A stretch of 64,000 nucleotides of DNA from Cladosporium sp. IMV 00045 (lineage: Eukaryota > Ascomycota > Dothideomycetes > Cladosporiales > Cladosporiaceae), in NCBI GenBank assembly GCA_001931905.2, contig MSJI02000949.1, positions 24,119-88,118 on the forward strand, read 5' to 3'. Made by a program: the position numbers and the translations under genes. The notes beneath the pieces were generated by a model that saw only the letters and a program-made list of their open reading frames with translations, was not told the DNA's origin and made no database searches. Shown piece by piece: positions 11,329-22,091 of the stretch (positions are counted from its first letter, which is position 1; every line of letters starts with the position of its first letter).

Positions 11329-11792
11329 GCGGGTGATCTTTTGGGATTTATGGTTACTGATGTTATGGATCTACTCTCAGCATAGAGATAATACAGATAC
11401 TCTTATCTCTTTCAGATAGACTCCGACGTGAAACCTATCACTTTATCATGTTTAGCAAGAATAGTGTGTAGTGAATGTACACCCTCCCTGATGCCCAGAA
11501 CTTGTGGGAAACCTCGAAGTGATTTGTGAATGTTCCTCGCTGAACCATGTGCTTCTTCGGTGAAGATAGACGTGAAAATGCAGAAATCGTTTTAAAAAAG
11601 TGAATCGTCCTCATAGGCAAGCGACGTCTATACGTATACGGCGTGTAGCATACTACCGTAGAAGCGCAGGAGATTAAGAAAAGAACACAAAACAACAGAC
11701 TTCTCGTCCGTAACGCAAACCAATGCTGAAAAACAGATTCCAGAGTGAAAACCAAAAGGCATCGTCGAGTTGGATGAGACTGCGCGCGCTCA
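11329..11792. other. Convergent 3' flanks of monooxygenase and DnaJ gene, copy 1
   Basis: About 460 bp with no gene. It matches 21631-22091 with a few small indels. It should contain the 3' ends of two convergent transcripts. No other feature is evident. Confidence 0.5.
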
Positions 11793-11845
11793 TCATGCAG
11801 TGGCAGCAGCAGGCTTCTCTGCCTCCTTCTTCTCGGCGGCAGGCT
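11793..11845 (-). CDS. DnaJ gene, last 53 bp only, cut by the gap (copy 1)
   Basis: The stop codon and the preceding Ala/Lys/Glu-rich C-terminal codons of the DnaJ-X gene are present, then the contig ends. The complete gene is at 22092-23664. This fragment marks where contig 1 stops. Confidence 0.85.
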
Positions 11846-11865
11846 NNNNNNNNNNNNNNNNNNNN
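11846..11865. other. Assembly gap, 20 N
   Basis: Exactly twenty N. The left side is inside the DnaJ gene. The right side is inside the phosphodiesterase gene, which already occurs complete at 291-3129. The second gap is also 20 N, which suggests a fixed scaffolding filler rather than a measured distance. Confidence 0.98.
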
Positions 11866-13245
11866 TTGTTGCCAACTTTCTGTTTCAACTCTCCTAATTG
11901 ATTCATGTAGTCGAAGTGACGCTGCATGTCAGTAGCCAGAATTGTCGAGATCATGATACTTCTGAAGCCAGGAATTGTGCCAAGTTTGGGCCAATGGCGA
12001 CGAATGAGCTGTGAATATGCCGCGCAATGATAATTTTCCAGGACTGATTTGTCGTTGTACATCTGCGCCAAAGGATGATTACAGGCAACCAGGAAAGCAT
12101 TGTTGACACCAGGGTGGCCAACATCGTGTCCAATGGCGGATACAAGCAAGATCAGTCCGTCGAGAGGAGTCAGAATTTTCTCGATTGCGCTTTGCGTTTG
12201 TGTCACCGTGGCGTTGGGTCCTGCGGGTGGACAAATACCGAAGAAGACCAGAAAGCTGTAAATAGACTGCGTAACATCCACCGCGTGACGCCAGTTGTGG
12301 TAGTGAACTTCTCTCTCGTGCTTGTATTGCCGTCTCGTGGCCAACAGAAAGCCCATTAATTCTTCCCGTGGGATGTTGTACTCCGCCAGATCAGGAGACT
12401 TCAACTGGTTCTCAAGCATGTAGAGAGTGGCGCAAGTGAGCTCGTCCATGTCGAGTTCGTGCGCGGGAAATCTCCAGTGACTGATGGCGTCTTGGACGAA
12501 GTTGGCGCGTTCTTCAGAAATTGCCTCGTCCGGACGGTGGCAAGGCTTGCCCGGCTCCTTCACTGTGAGGATACTATCCACAAGATTCTGAGCCATCTGC
12601 GTGCCGACCAGCCTCGCTGGCGGTCGAGTCTTCTCTCTGACATGACCGACCAGACGACTGAGATCGTCATGGCCGATTGGGCTGTGAAGCGCATCGACAG
12701 CGCCGGCGCGAAGGTGGTTCATTGCGGTCGCGGGATCCAGGGGTTGGCTCGATCTGGGCGAAGAAACCAGGAGGGTGAAAAGAAAAACATGCTTTTGATA
12801 GCGCGAGCCTTGGATGTCGGTGTGTAGTGCCTCGAGGAAGTCAATGGTTGAATGTTGGCGTGGAGCATCGCTACTTTGGGTCGAAGCGTATGCTGGCGCA
12901 TCAATGAGAACCAGAGTGGGATGGTTGTTAGCATAGACCTCCACGTGATCCCAGCATTCTTTTGGTGAAGAGCTCAAAAAGACTGAAATGATGTTAGTAA
13001 ATTCCGAATTGACTGTAATATCAATGTACGCCATGGCAAGGAGTTCACAAACCTTCATTGAAGCCGCCCTGGTCTGGATCCAGCAGCGCGCGAACATTTC
13101 GGTGTATCACCTGCAGCGAGTGCGCGAGGTCTGTGACGGCCGGCTCCTCGGGACGGCTGTTGTGATGATAGGTCGCGGTGATGTCCTCGCCGGCACTTGC
13201 GCAAAAGTATACGACATTGCACCGGTCGTCCGCCTGCTCCTCCAT
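11866..13245 (-). CDS. PDE2: Cyclic-nucleotide phosphodiesterase, copy 2, 5' part only
   Basis: Exon 1 13053-13245 and the start of exon 2, 11866-12982, separated by the same 70 bp intron as in copy 1. It encodes the receiver-like region and the catalytic core up to about KQKVGNN, and then runs into the N gap. The ADISN motif and the C-terminal tail are missing from the assembly. Only a few residues differ from copy 1 (for example Asp to Asn in EERADFV). The truncation is an assembly boundary rather than evidence of a pseudogene. Confidence 0.85.
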
Positions 13246-16055
13246 CTGTTCGCGCAGCCCGCGTCGGCCGAAAAGGCCGTTTCTTCTGCTGGGAGATTCG
13301 AAAGGTGTAGGATGTGGGTGTGTGTTAAGGAACGTTGCGGCGGCAGAGATGATTCGTGTGGTGGTATCTGTGCCGGCGCATTCGGCGCACGCGATCGGAT
13401 GAGGGAAGAAGGTCGCGTGGCGGAGATATCAGGATGTTAAAGAGCGCTCGAGAGCGCAATGAGTCGAGTAAGCGCGGCGCGTGAGATGCAGTCGTGAGTT
13501 TTTGGGTGGAAGGAAAGTGTGACGTTGATGTTATGTCGTCACCGAGGAAGTCGATGCGCGGATGCAGGATTATGCGGCGGAAAGGTCGAGGTCAAGGCGA
13601 GGAGCCTTGGGTTGGGCGGATGGATGCAGGTGCGAATGGAGAGGAAGCGGAAAGTGGGTGGTGGTGGTGGGTGGATGGGCGTGTCTCTGTTGTGGAGATG
13701 GCGATGGCTTGGAATGTAATAAGAAGGAAAAGGCAGCTTTTTTGGTGCAGCAACACAAGAAAAGGGTCAAGTCTCGAGGCGCATGCTGGGCGCAGTGTGG
13801 TGGTAGCGAATAATGCCTGGGGTGTTAGGTGAAGGCGAGGCGACAAGCAAGCGATGTTCCTGTCCGGCAGTTGGACACCTCAAGGTGAGGTAAGGCAGGG
13901 TGAGAGTGGCAAGGCGTAGGGCGACGGGTGGGTGCTTGGCTTGGAGGTGGTGGTGGTGGTGGTGGTGGTGGTGGCAGCAGTAGGTTGCAGATGCAGTACC
14001 TCCAGGCAGGTGATCGACAAGGCGATGATGAGGGAGTGGGAGAGAGTCAAGAAAGAGGAGAGAAAGGACTGGAGAGGACTGGAGGATGGAGCAATTGCAG
14101 GTGGGCGAGAGTAGGTAGAGTGGTTCGGGTTTGAATGGCAGTGATTCCTAGAGGCTACACCAGCAACACCACAATCGCAATCCCTGCCTTCCGTCCTTTT
14201 TCCAGAACAACACAAAACGTTCGCTCCCCCGCGCGCAAGAAGATTGGAAGAAATTATATCGAGATACCGAGATGTTGATATGAAGCCAAACACATCACTC
14301 GACTTGATTGACCAAGTGTGGGCCTCTCAGGACGGCCCTCGCCTATCAACACGCCCTCTTATACCGAAAACTTCACCGAAGCATGCTCGATAGACATCTC
14401 CCAAAAGTGGGTACGTTCTAAGAACAATCGATGATCGAAGGATGAGGCATCATCTTGTTCTCCGAAGCTTCGAATGCCCTTCGGCACCCAAATTTGTGGT
14501 ACAACGGTACTTGTGAGGCGCAATCCTTTTGCTTCTTTCCAAAACACGCCCTGTCTGGCATGTCTTGTCATCTTGAACCGGCGTCGCTTTCCAGGACACC
14601 GCGGATACGAAGACCAAGAAGACAAAAGGCATCATCTCACGCTCGGTCTGGACTGGCGCTTCCTCCTACGCATGCCATCATCTCGTTTCTGCGCGCCTGG
14701 GCTCCACTCGACCTGGGCAGCCTGATCGGTGTCTCATTATTCCCAACGCAGCAATTTCCGCTTGGATCTAAGGATTTCTACCCGTCGAGGCCGTCTTCTT
14801 CTGTTGCCCAGTCATGCCAGACCGTGCTAAATAATGCAAATGATCACCACGAACACATGCTTGCATGCTTGCATGTCTTGTCACTTCGGCTGGGTGTCCC
14901 CTCTAATCACACTATCTCAACTAATGAAAGATCAGACATGGTTGTACTGATATGCGCCGCTAGAACTTCGCTCCAGGTCGACATGCCTCCATGCTTACAT
15001 ACATCTGTCGCATTTCCATCATCATATGACGCCAACCCATCAGCTCGACCAACGCAATTCTTGCAAATCTTTTCCCTTTCAGCACGCCTTGCCCCTCTTT
15101 CTGCTTCGTCTGCCTATCACTGCAAGCACTCCCAGGCGCTCTATACTCGCATTGCCTATCACGGGGGAGAGCCCTGCTAGCCTATCATTTCCATACCTGC
15201 GCAATCGCCAGTTCCCACAGTCACGCGACGAGCCTGGTTGCGACGACTCGTCCGTCTCGCCTTCCTCTACAGGGTAGGAGGTAGTGTGGGCTTGCGTGTT
15301 CTTTGCGCTTCGTGCCGATTTCTCCACTGCTACAACGCAGCAACCTGGTCAAGCGCTGTGAGCGACTGTATAGTACACACAGTACAAGGCTGATCTCTGC
15401 GATGCCTGCGCATTACCCATGCCTTCATCCTCGCCATACTGTTCGGGCTTATCGCCCAAGTTTAGCATCTCTGCCGGCGCTGCTTGTCGTCTGTGAAGAT
15501 CTCGAGGTCAGCGACGAAGTGATCGACTAAAACGACTCGGGCGCACGTGTGGGCGAGCCTCGTGTGGCGTTATATTCGACTTGGTAGAGCGCTTTGGAAA
15601 GGGATCTTGTCACAAGATGACATTTCGCTGCTACACGGCTGCACCATTACCTGTTGATTTTGTTACCATTCACGCCATATTAAGCAAGGAGCGATGAAAT
15701 TCCTTCATAGTAGGTAGTCTTGTATGCGATTTTCTTACAATTTTTGGGCCAAGTTGAATACTCCCATAGCTCTTTATCCCCGTACAGCTATTTACAACAA
15801 ATACTTTTCACGCGATTCGATCAATTTCAGCCCAATCGAATTGGTTCCAGCCCAAATCAGCCCAATTCAATGATTCAATGATCCAATGATCCCCTCCAAT
15901 ATCTTGAACCTCTCCCAAAACCATCACCGTCACTACGACAATATCAACATGGAAGTATCACATCATTCAAGAATCCGCCTTTTCAAACCCCATCCCTAAA
16001 ACCCCATCATCAAACCCAACCCTCTCAACCCATCACCCAACAACCCAAAACCCAC
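13246..16055. other. Intergenic flank of phosphodiesterase, copy 2
   Basis: Counterpart of 3130-5896. Open frames here (for example 14455-15180) run in frames that are broken in copy 1, so they are not called. It includes the GGT microsatellite and a variant of the CAGCCCAAT repeats followed by CAATGAT repeats near 15840-15895. Confidence 0.55.
13946..13973. repeat. (GGT)n microsatellite, copy 2 allele
   Basis: About nine GGT units, followed by CAGCAG. The copy 1 allele at 3833-3854 has few GGT units and about seven AGC units. Confidence 0.85.
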
Positions 16056-16680
16056 TCACCTCCTCTTCCCCTTCCCCTTCGCCTTCCCCTCCCCCATCCC
16101 CCACAAAAGCGCCACAGCGCCCAACACCGTCAGCCCCAAATTGCCATAAACGCCAATATCCATGGCCTTGGTATGATGCGACGGACGGGACCAATGCGTC
16201 CAAGCACCATAGCCAGTGGTGACGTGGTGGAACATCGTGGCCAGAATAGCCAGTTTCGCATAAGGCTTTCGCGCGCGCTGGGTTTCGGCCGAGGTTTGCG
16301 AGCCTGGCAGGGGGAGGGCGTTGCTGAAGATTAGGAGGAGGAGGGCGAGGGTGATGAGTTGCCAGCCGTCGGTCCAGATGTTGTAGATTTCGAGGTCTGA
16401 GGGAGGGGGGGTTGTTAGTCTTTGGGGGTTCTGCTACGGCAAGGGTTGTTGATAGGGATTGATGAGAGGCATACCACTCGGCGTCAAGACGGGCTGCGCG
16501 GGCGGTCTGAACCAGCCGCTCACGCGGACGGGGTCGGTGAGGCGTGCCAGGCCACGGAGGGCGTACCAGAACGAGGTGCCGAAGATGTAGGCGTGGTATG
16601 GCTACCTTCATATTAGCTCATGGGTTTTCCGTAGCTGTTATTTCATTTTGGATGGTGAGACTTACGTCTACGAGCGACAT
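16056..16680 (-). CDS. ERG28: Ergosterol biosynthesis scaffold Erg28, copy 2
   Basis: Three exons: 16666-16680, 16475-16601 and 16056-16396. The exon lengths (15, 127 and 341 nt) equal those in copy 1, so reading frame and splicing are conserved. The second intron is longer here (78 against 64 bp). Amino-acid changes are few and mild (for example TTAEAIRARK to TSAETQRARK), while intron sequence differs more, as expected for a functional gene. The ER membrane role is as described for copy 1. Confidence 0.83.
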
Positions 16681-17396
16681 GGTTGGAGTTGTGCTACAAT
16701 TTATTACCCAAAGACCGAGGAAACTCGAGACTTACGGAGAAGATAATGATAGTAGACGATTGTCCAAATAAGAAGCTATTACAAAAAGAACACCTTGAGG
16801 TTTTGTCCCAAGATGTGGTCTCTCAAGAATGCCCCGCCATAGCCGACGTAGGGGAGCTGGAAAGTTGTAAACAGCGTAGCAGTTGCGTCATCCAGCATGG
16901 AGGACGGAGCTCGTGGGCCGCGCGCATTGGAGACTACCAAAATATGATGTATCAAGTGCATATGTGCGACGTTTGTGAATTTCTTGGAAGATTGAAACAT
17001 TGGCGATTTAGAGTGTTGTGGTCGATGAACGGGCGATGTCTACGAAGTGCTTTGATCGATCGTAGACGGCGGCCACTCGCGCATGAGACGCTTGGACAAT
17101 GGAGCATGATAAGTCGCGTGTCTGTTTATTTGCACCATAGATATATGAGGGATGCTGCAGGTCGATACCACAAGATCATTAGGGAGACAGATGTATCGGT
17201 ACAGCTTGTCACTGGAAATAGAGTGATTGCCAACACCCTATCTCCGCTGTACTGTCAAGATGATGATCGGGAAAATAAGGCGGCTCTGAAAGTGTGAGAA
17301 TGGATCATGACTCCCTCATTGATTGCAAAGCCACTTTAAGAATAAGTTTTGCCGCTGAGAGTCTCTGTATCTTGTGATGAACCACGACCTACTTGA
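16681..17396. other. Intergenic region between ERG28 and the regulator, copy 2
   Basis: No conserved frame. It contains a 120 bp segment (17165-17284) absent from copy 1 and flanked by GTCG on the left and TCTGAAA on the right. I see no terminal repeats or coding capacity in it. Confidence 0.5.
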
Positions 17397-19750
17397 TTAT
17401 AGCTCCATCGAATCACCAAATCCAATCCAATCGATATTGGCATCCCCCAAAAAGAGGTCCGTCCAAGAAGCCATGCCACCATCTCCCCCAGTAAATGTGT
17501 AATCCGTGTTGTCGAACAGGTGTTGCTCGGATTGTGCTGAAACAGTATGGTTTAGGAACGCATCCCAATCAATAGGATCTGGCCGCTGTTCAGACGCTTC
17601 GGCTTGCGACGCTGTCTGCTGTGTACCGGGGTCGCACTGCGCTTCTATCATGCATGATTAGTTCAGCAAGACGATGAGACGAAGGAGCATCCCACTTACG
17701 GCGGCCCAAAGCTGAGCGGACTACTGATTCGGCATGCTGTACGAAAACGACGGCGATACCTTGCAGCCTAGCAGCGAGCGAATTTCGCAGACTCATCTTT
17801 TTCAAGAACGATGGCAGCTCCTTCATAGCTGATAATGCCTCTTCATCTTCTTCGGTCGTTGCGCCTGTGCTAGCCAGAAGCTCACCAAATAGAGCTAAGA
17901 AGGGTGTGAACGGACAGCACACCAGCTGCCAGACGATACCGTTGTAGACTTCTTCGGAGTCTGATACAAGGTGCTGGAGGAGGTGGAGCATCCGTTTGGA
18001 GGAGCTGATGGTTTCGCTCTTCATGTTGTCAGAAGCACGGCCGAGGATGACGAGCAAATAGTGGTAGTTGAACTCCAGGGTACATAGTCCAAGATCGATC
18101 GAGGTGATGCCGCTGTCGTCGAGTAGAGGTTTCTCTGCCATCGCGGCAGCTTCAACCATCTATGTAAATGTGCGTCAGCTTATAACCTTGTCTTCTGGAT
18201 GCAGAGATGATTTGCAGCATACTTGTTTCGCTAAGGCATACCAAGCTTCCAAGGAGTTTCTCGCAGATTCGATAGCTCTTTGGTCCAATGGGATGCTGTC
18301 GTGGATACAAGTCCAGATATCGCCGATAACGTATGAGAGCGACATTATCTGGTGGACATAATGCGCTCCGAATAACGAGCCAGGCCGAGCGCCCTGACTT
18401 TGCTGAGGGGCTTTGTTATGCGGCTCAAACGGAAGCAGCTGTAAGACAGTGGGCATGGGGATGTTCCTCGTCATGGCACGGTGAAACGTGGGCGGTCTCC
18501 CAAATATGATGGACAAGCCTTTATCCACAAGGTTGAGATACCAGAAAGTCATGATCCGTCTTTGTCGGGTTTCTGGGGAGAGATTCCGAGAAGTGACACC
18601 AAGGGCCTGTAGCATTCTACAAGCGGTCGCGATGAGCATGTAGCAGAGGCTAGGAGATGTGAATTCTTCGACGTGGGTGGCGAGAAGAGCGAGGGCTTGT
18701 ATGTTTGTCTCGCTAGGCTCGAGCAGGATTTTGGCATCGTTGAAGGCCAGCCACAGGTTGCACTTCAATTTGTCCTTGGTCGTCGAGTCTTCCGGGGTTG
18801 TGGATGAAACCATGCTGAGAATGATGCTGTAGTACATGACCAGCCACGCTCTATCTTGTACCAGATGAGGTCGGCCGGCTCGTAGATGTTGCAATACGTC
18901 GTCTTCGGGTCGACAAGCAAATATGGGATGGCCTCGCTGCAAAGTGGAAACGAATGCTAGATGCTTCGGTTAGTAAGTTCCTATCCGAATTGGATTCATA
19001 TTGGCTCACTGTCCGCCCATATCTCTGCTCTGTCTTCAAATAGGAAGAAAGACCGACTTTCTTTATCATATCCAGGCTCATTGTGCCAGATAGCAGCACA
19101 TGCCTTCGAAAGGGAAGAGAGGGCACCTAGTGAATTACTCTGCGGGACACCCATGCCTTCAAGTAGTCCGCGGGTCGCCTCAATATCACTCGTAAGATGC
19201 GACTGCACCTCGACATTTTGGTCCGGAGCAGTAGTGCCAGGGCAATGTTCAGTTCTTGGACGGTTCGATGTGATAGACGATGGTGTGGGAAACGACACCG
19301 CTTCGGTGGACCTGTGTTCGTCCCTTCGTTTCCTCTTGCGGCGAATAACTCCAGAGCGCGAGTAAAGACAGGCGATGTGGTCGTTCTGACATCTTGAACA
19401 GGTTGGTTTTGTTCGAGAGCATGATGTCTGTCAACTCCTTAGCAAGTGAAGACCTTCGAGTGTGAAACAGAATGCTTACTTTCCGAGACCGACATGCGTC
19501 ACACTGCAAGCATCAGTTATTGATCACGTCCGATCGCTACTCGTTACGAACGTACCGCATACGGTGCCAGATCGTCTGAATTGGTCATGTTTCTACTCGT
19601 TGCGTCCGTATCTTCCGACGCTCCTGCACTTTTAGCAGCTTCATCTCTGCCGTCGCTCCCGCGCATACCATCGACTTCCGTGACACCAAAAGGTTTGTAG
19701 CCCGTGAAGAGTGCTAAGATTGCTGCAAAGCCAATCCTATACTCTTTCAT
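17397..19750 (-). CDS. Zn2Cys6 fungal transcription factor, intact copy
   Basis: Six exons: 19556-19750, 19480-19503, 19010-19427, 18223-18956, 17700-18159 and 17397-17644, giving about 692 residues. Exon phases all match. The zinc cluster starts at residue 66 with spacing CX2CX6CX6CX2CX6C. Its first two cysteines sit alone in a 24 nt exon (CDACRSRK) between two 52 bp introns, and the other four (SCSRT.., TCSRC, IAC) open exon 3. A basic stretch RRKRKRR follows, then a long helical region (residues ~200-480, with RRIMTFWYLNLVDKGLSIIFGRP) typical of the fungal-specific regulatory domain. The C-terminus is acidic and aromatic (DPIDWDAF, ANIDWIGFGD), a plausible activation region. It is divergent from the monooxygenase and probably regulates it. 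Confidence 0.85.
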
Positions 19751-20256
19751 AAGAAGGCGCGACCCAGTAACCGGAAGTTATAGAGAAGGAACGGAGCTTA
19801 TGTTTCTTTCTCCTTCTCCTCTCTTCTCAAAACCAGTCAGCCGGAGCGAAAGTGAAGTCTGGTGGATAGAGGGTCTCACATGACGAACTTCAGCGTGAAA
19901 GGACTCGCTTTCGCTACGGCTGTTTTTGAGACGCTATGAAATTCAGCTCGCGACTTTCTCCACTTCAGGAGTCTCGGACTTTATCACGGCGGGTGGAATC
20001 TGAATGCTCGGCCGAGCACTCGTCCAACAAATCGTCAATGAGCGGTGGTGGTATAAGGCCCACCAGAAGGCATGCCTTCAATCGCACAGAGCGTGCCAGC
20101 TGAATACATAAAGGACGTTGTCTTCAACCCATCATGTAGGGAACCTGCACATATCTTTCCCTTAACCTGCAAACACGATTCATACGTTCAACCAGCTCGT
20201 TGATTGATCAAGCGCCAATCACTTTCACAAGGCCATCCCATTCAAACAAAGTCTCC
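19751..20256. promoter_or_regulatory. Shared divergent promoter of regulator and monooxygenase, copy 2
   Basis: 506 bp between the two divergent starts. It keeps CTCGGCCGAG (20007-20016) and CGG-N9-CGG (19975-19989) at the same relative places as copy 1, amid otherwise scattered substitutions. A pyrimidine-rich tract (TTTCTTTCTCC.. near 19801-19825) lies near the regulator start. Confidence 0.45.
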
Positions 20257-21630
20257 ATGACTCCCCCAATCGCCATCCTAGGAGCTGGCCCCAGCGGCCT
20301 AGCTCTCGGCCGCCTACTCGAACTCGCCGGTGTTGACTTCGTCGTCTTCGAGCGAGACTCCTCCGCAGCCTCAGCTTGGGGCCGTGGCGGCAGTGGAACG
20401 CTCGACTTGCACGAGGGTTCCGGGCTGTTGGCTCTCAAAGAAGCCGGTCTGTTTCAACAATTCAAGAAGATAGCTCGGTGAGTTACAGTCGCGCCTGAGA
20501 GAAAAGTATCCATTAGGGTTAGGGTTAGGTTAATAACATCATCTCAGTTACGATGTGCCCTTAATCGTTGCCGACATGCATGGTAACACCCTGATGAAGC
20601 ACGGCGAAGGGGAGGAGACCAATCGACCGGAGATCGATCGTCGAGATCTGCGGATGCTCTTGTTGAACTCATTCCCCGAACACAAAATCAGATGGGGAAC
20701 CAGAGTCGACAGAGTGCAAAAGCAGGACGACGGAAAGATGGTCGTCTACTTCGCAGACGACACGAGTGAGACAGGTTTCCGCCTGGTCGTTGGTGCTGAT
20801 GGTGCATGGTCGAAAGCGAGGAGTTTGGTGAGTTTTTTGTTCATTCAGTCGAAAGTCGTTGCTCACAATCAGACAGGTCACGCCTGCAACACCCGAATTT
20901 GTTGGAAAATACTACCTGACATCGAACATCTCGCAGGCCAACCCCTTCTATCCTACTGTAGAGGCGAAGGCAGGCACAGGAAACTACCTTAGTATGGGAG
21001 GTGGTCGGGTTGTGGCCGCAATGAGACTCGGCGACCGATCGTACTACACCTTTGCCGGGCTCGACCTCCCAGAGACATGGAGGAAGGATAACTCCGATTT
21101 GATCAACAACCCATCAAAGCTGCGGCAAACACTTGCAAAGGACCATTTTGCCGATTGGCCTGCAGTCAGTACAGATCTCATCACACAGAGTGACGGCGAC
21201 TTCTACTTCTGGCCACTCTACGGCGTGAACGCAGAGGCGATGGAATGGCAGACCGTGTCTGGCGTGACTCTCATCGGAGACGCGGCACATTTATGGTAAG
21301 CAGCATTCTCGTACTACCACGATCATCTACCATAGATCATAGAAATCACATGAGACTGACCAGCATCCAAGCCCACCAAGCGGCGACGGCGTCAATGTAG
21401 CACTGCACGACAGCCTTCAACTAGCGCAACAGATCACTGCGTTCGGCATCGATCGTCTAGACGAAGCAGTGGTGGAATACGAGAAGCTGATGAAACCGAG
21501 AGCGAAAGCCATGATAGAAGACAGCGCGATGATGAACAGGATGATGTTTGCAGAAGACGCGCCGAGAGGGTTACTGAAGGCATTCGAGGCTGCGATGGCT
21601 AATGGGGCGGATACTTTGACGGAGGCTTGA
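20257..21630 (+). CDS. Tet(X)-like FAD-dependent monooxygenase, intact copy
   Basis: Four exons: 20257-20477, 20548-20827, 20877-21295 and 21372-21630, giving about 392 residues, the size of Tet(X)-type aromatic hydroxylases. Residues 4-15 hold the dinucleotide-binding motif ILGAGPSGLALG. GGSGTLDLHEGSG at about 45-57 resembles the GTLDLH segment of Tet(X)-like enzymes. VVGADGAWSK (~155) is the DG motif, and IGDAAHL (~300) the GD motif contacting FAD ribityl. Family members hydroxylate aromatic or polyketide substrates using NADPH and O2; the substrate here is unknown. I took MTPPIAI as the start because the longer upstream frame is absent in copy 1. No signal peptide, so cytosolic. Its partner is the divergent zinc-cluster gene. 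Confidence 0.88.
20513..20533 (+). repeat. Telomere-type repeat inside monooxygenase intron 1, copy 2
   Basis: The same array as in copy 1 (two TTAGGG, then TTAGG and TTAA) inside intron 20478-20547. It is fully conserved although the flanking intron sequence differs (GACCAGCAAAGC against GAGAGAAAAGT). Confidence 0.9.
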
Positions 21631-22091
21631 GTGTGGAATTGTTTGGATTGATGACTGCTGATGTTTGTGGATCTACTCTCAACATAGAAATAACACAGAT
21701 GCTCTTAACTCTTTCAGAGATTTCGGCGTAACACCTACCACTTTATCATGTTTGGCAAGACTAGTGTGTAGTAAATGTACACTCTGATGCCCAGAACTTG
21801 TGGGAAACCTGTGAGTAATTCGCGAATGTTCCTCAGTCGACCTTGGGAATCTTTAAGGCATTGAGACAGGAAAATGCAGAAATCATATTACAAGAGTGAT
21901 GAATCGTCCTCGTAGGCAAGCGACGTCTATACGTATACGGCGTGTAGCATGCTACCGTAAAAGCGCGGGAGATTAAGAAAAGAACACAAAACAACAGACT
22001 TCTCGTCCGTAACGCAAACTAATGCTGAAAAACAGATTCCAGAGTGGAAATCAAAAGGCATCGTCGAGTTGGATGAGACTGCGCGCGCTCA
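21631..22091. other. Convergent 3' flanks of monooxygenase and DnaJ gene, copy 2
   Basis: About 460 bp with no gene, matching 11329-11792. The end of copy 2 is set by the point where copy 1 runs into the gap (22144). Confidence 0.5.

Larger units (their letters stand above)
1750..11845. repeat. 10.1 kb duplicated unit, copy 1 (probable haplotype 1)
   Basis: This segment recurs in the same orientation at 11866-22144. It starts inside the phosphodiesterase gene and ends inside the last exon of the DnaJ gene, exactly at an N gap. Gene order, splice sites and most intergenic DNA match the second copy. Scattered substitutions and small indels separate the two, and this copy has nonsense mutations in two genes. 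Probably an allele of the second copy rather than a real tandem repeat. Confidence 0.9.

Noticed and set aside
16033..16611. 192-codon frame on the minus strand over ERG28 copy 2
   Set aside because: It runs in another frame across the ERG28 exons and an intron; the true spliced frame is conserved in both copies.
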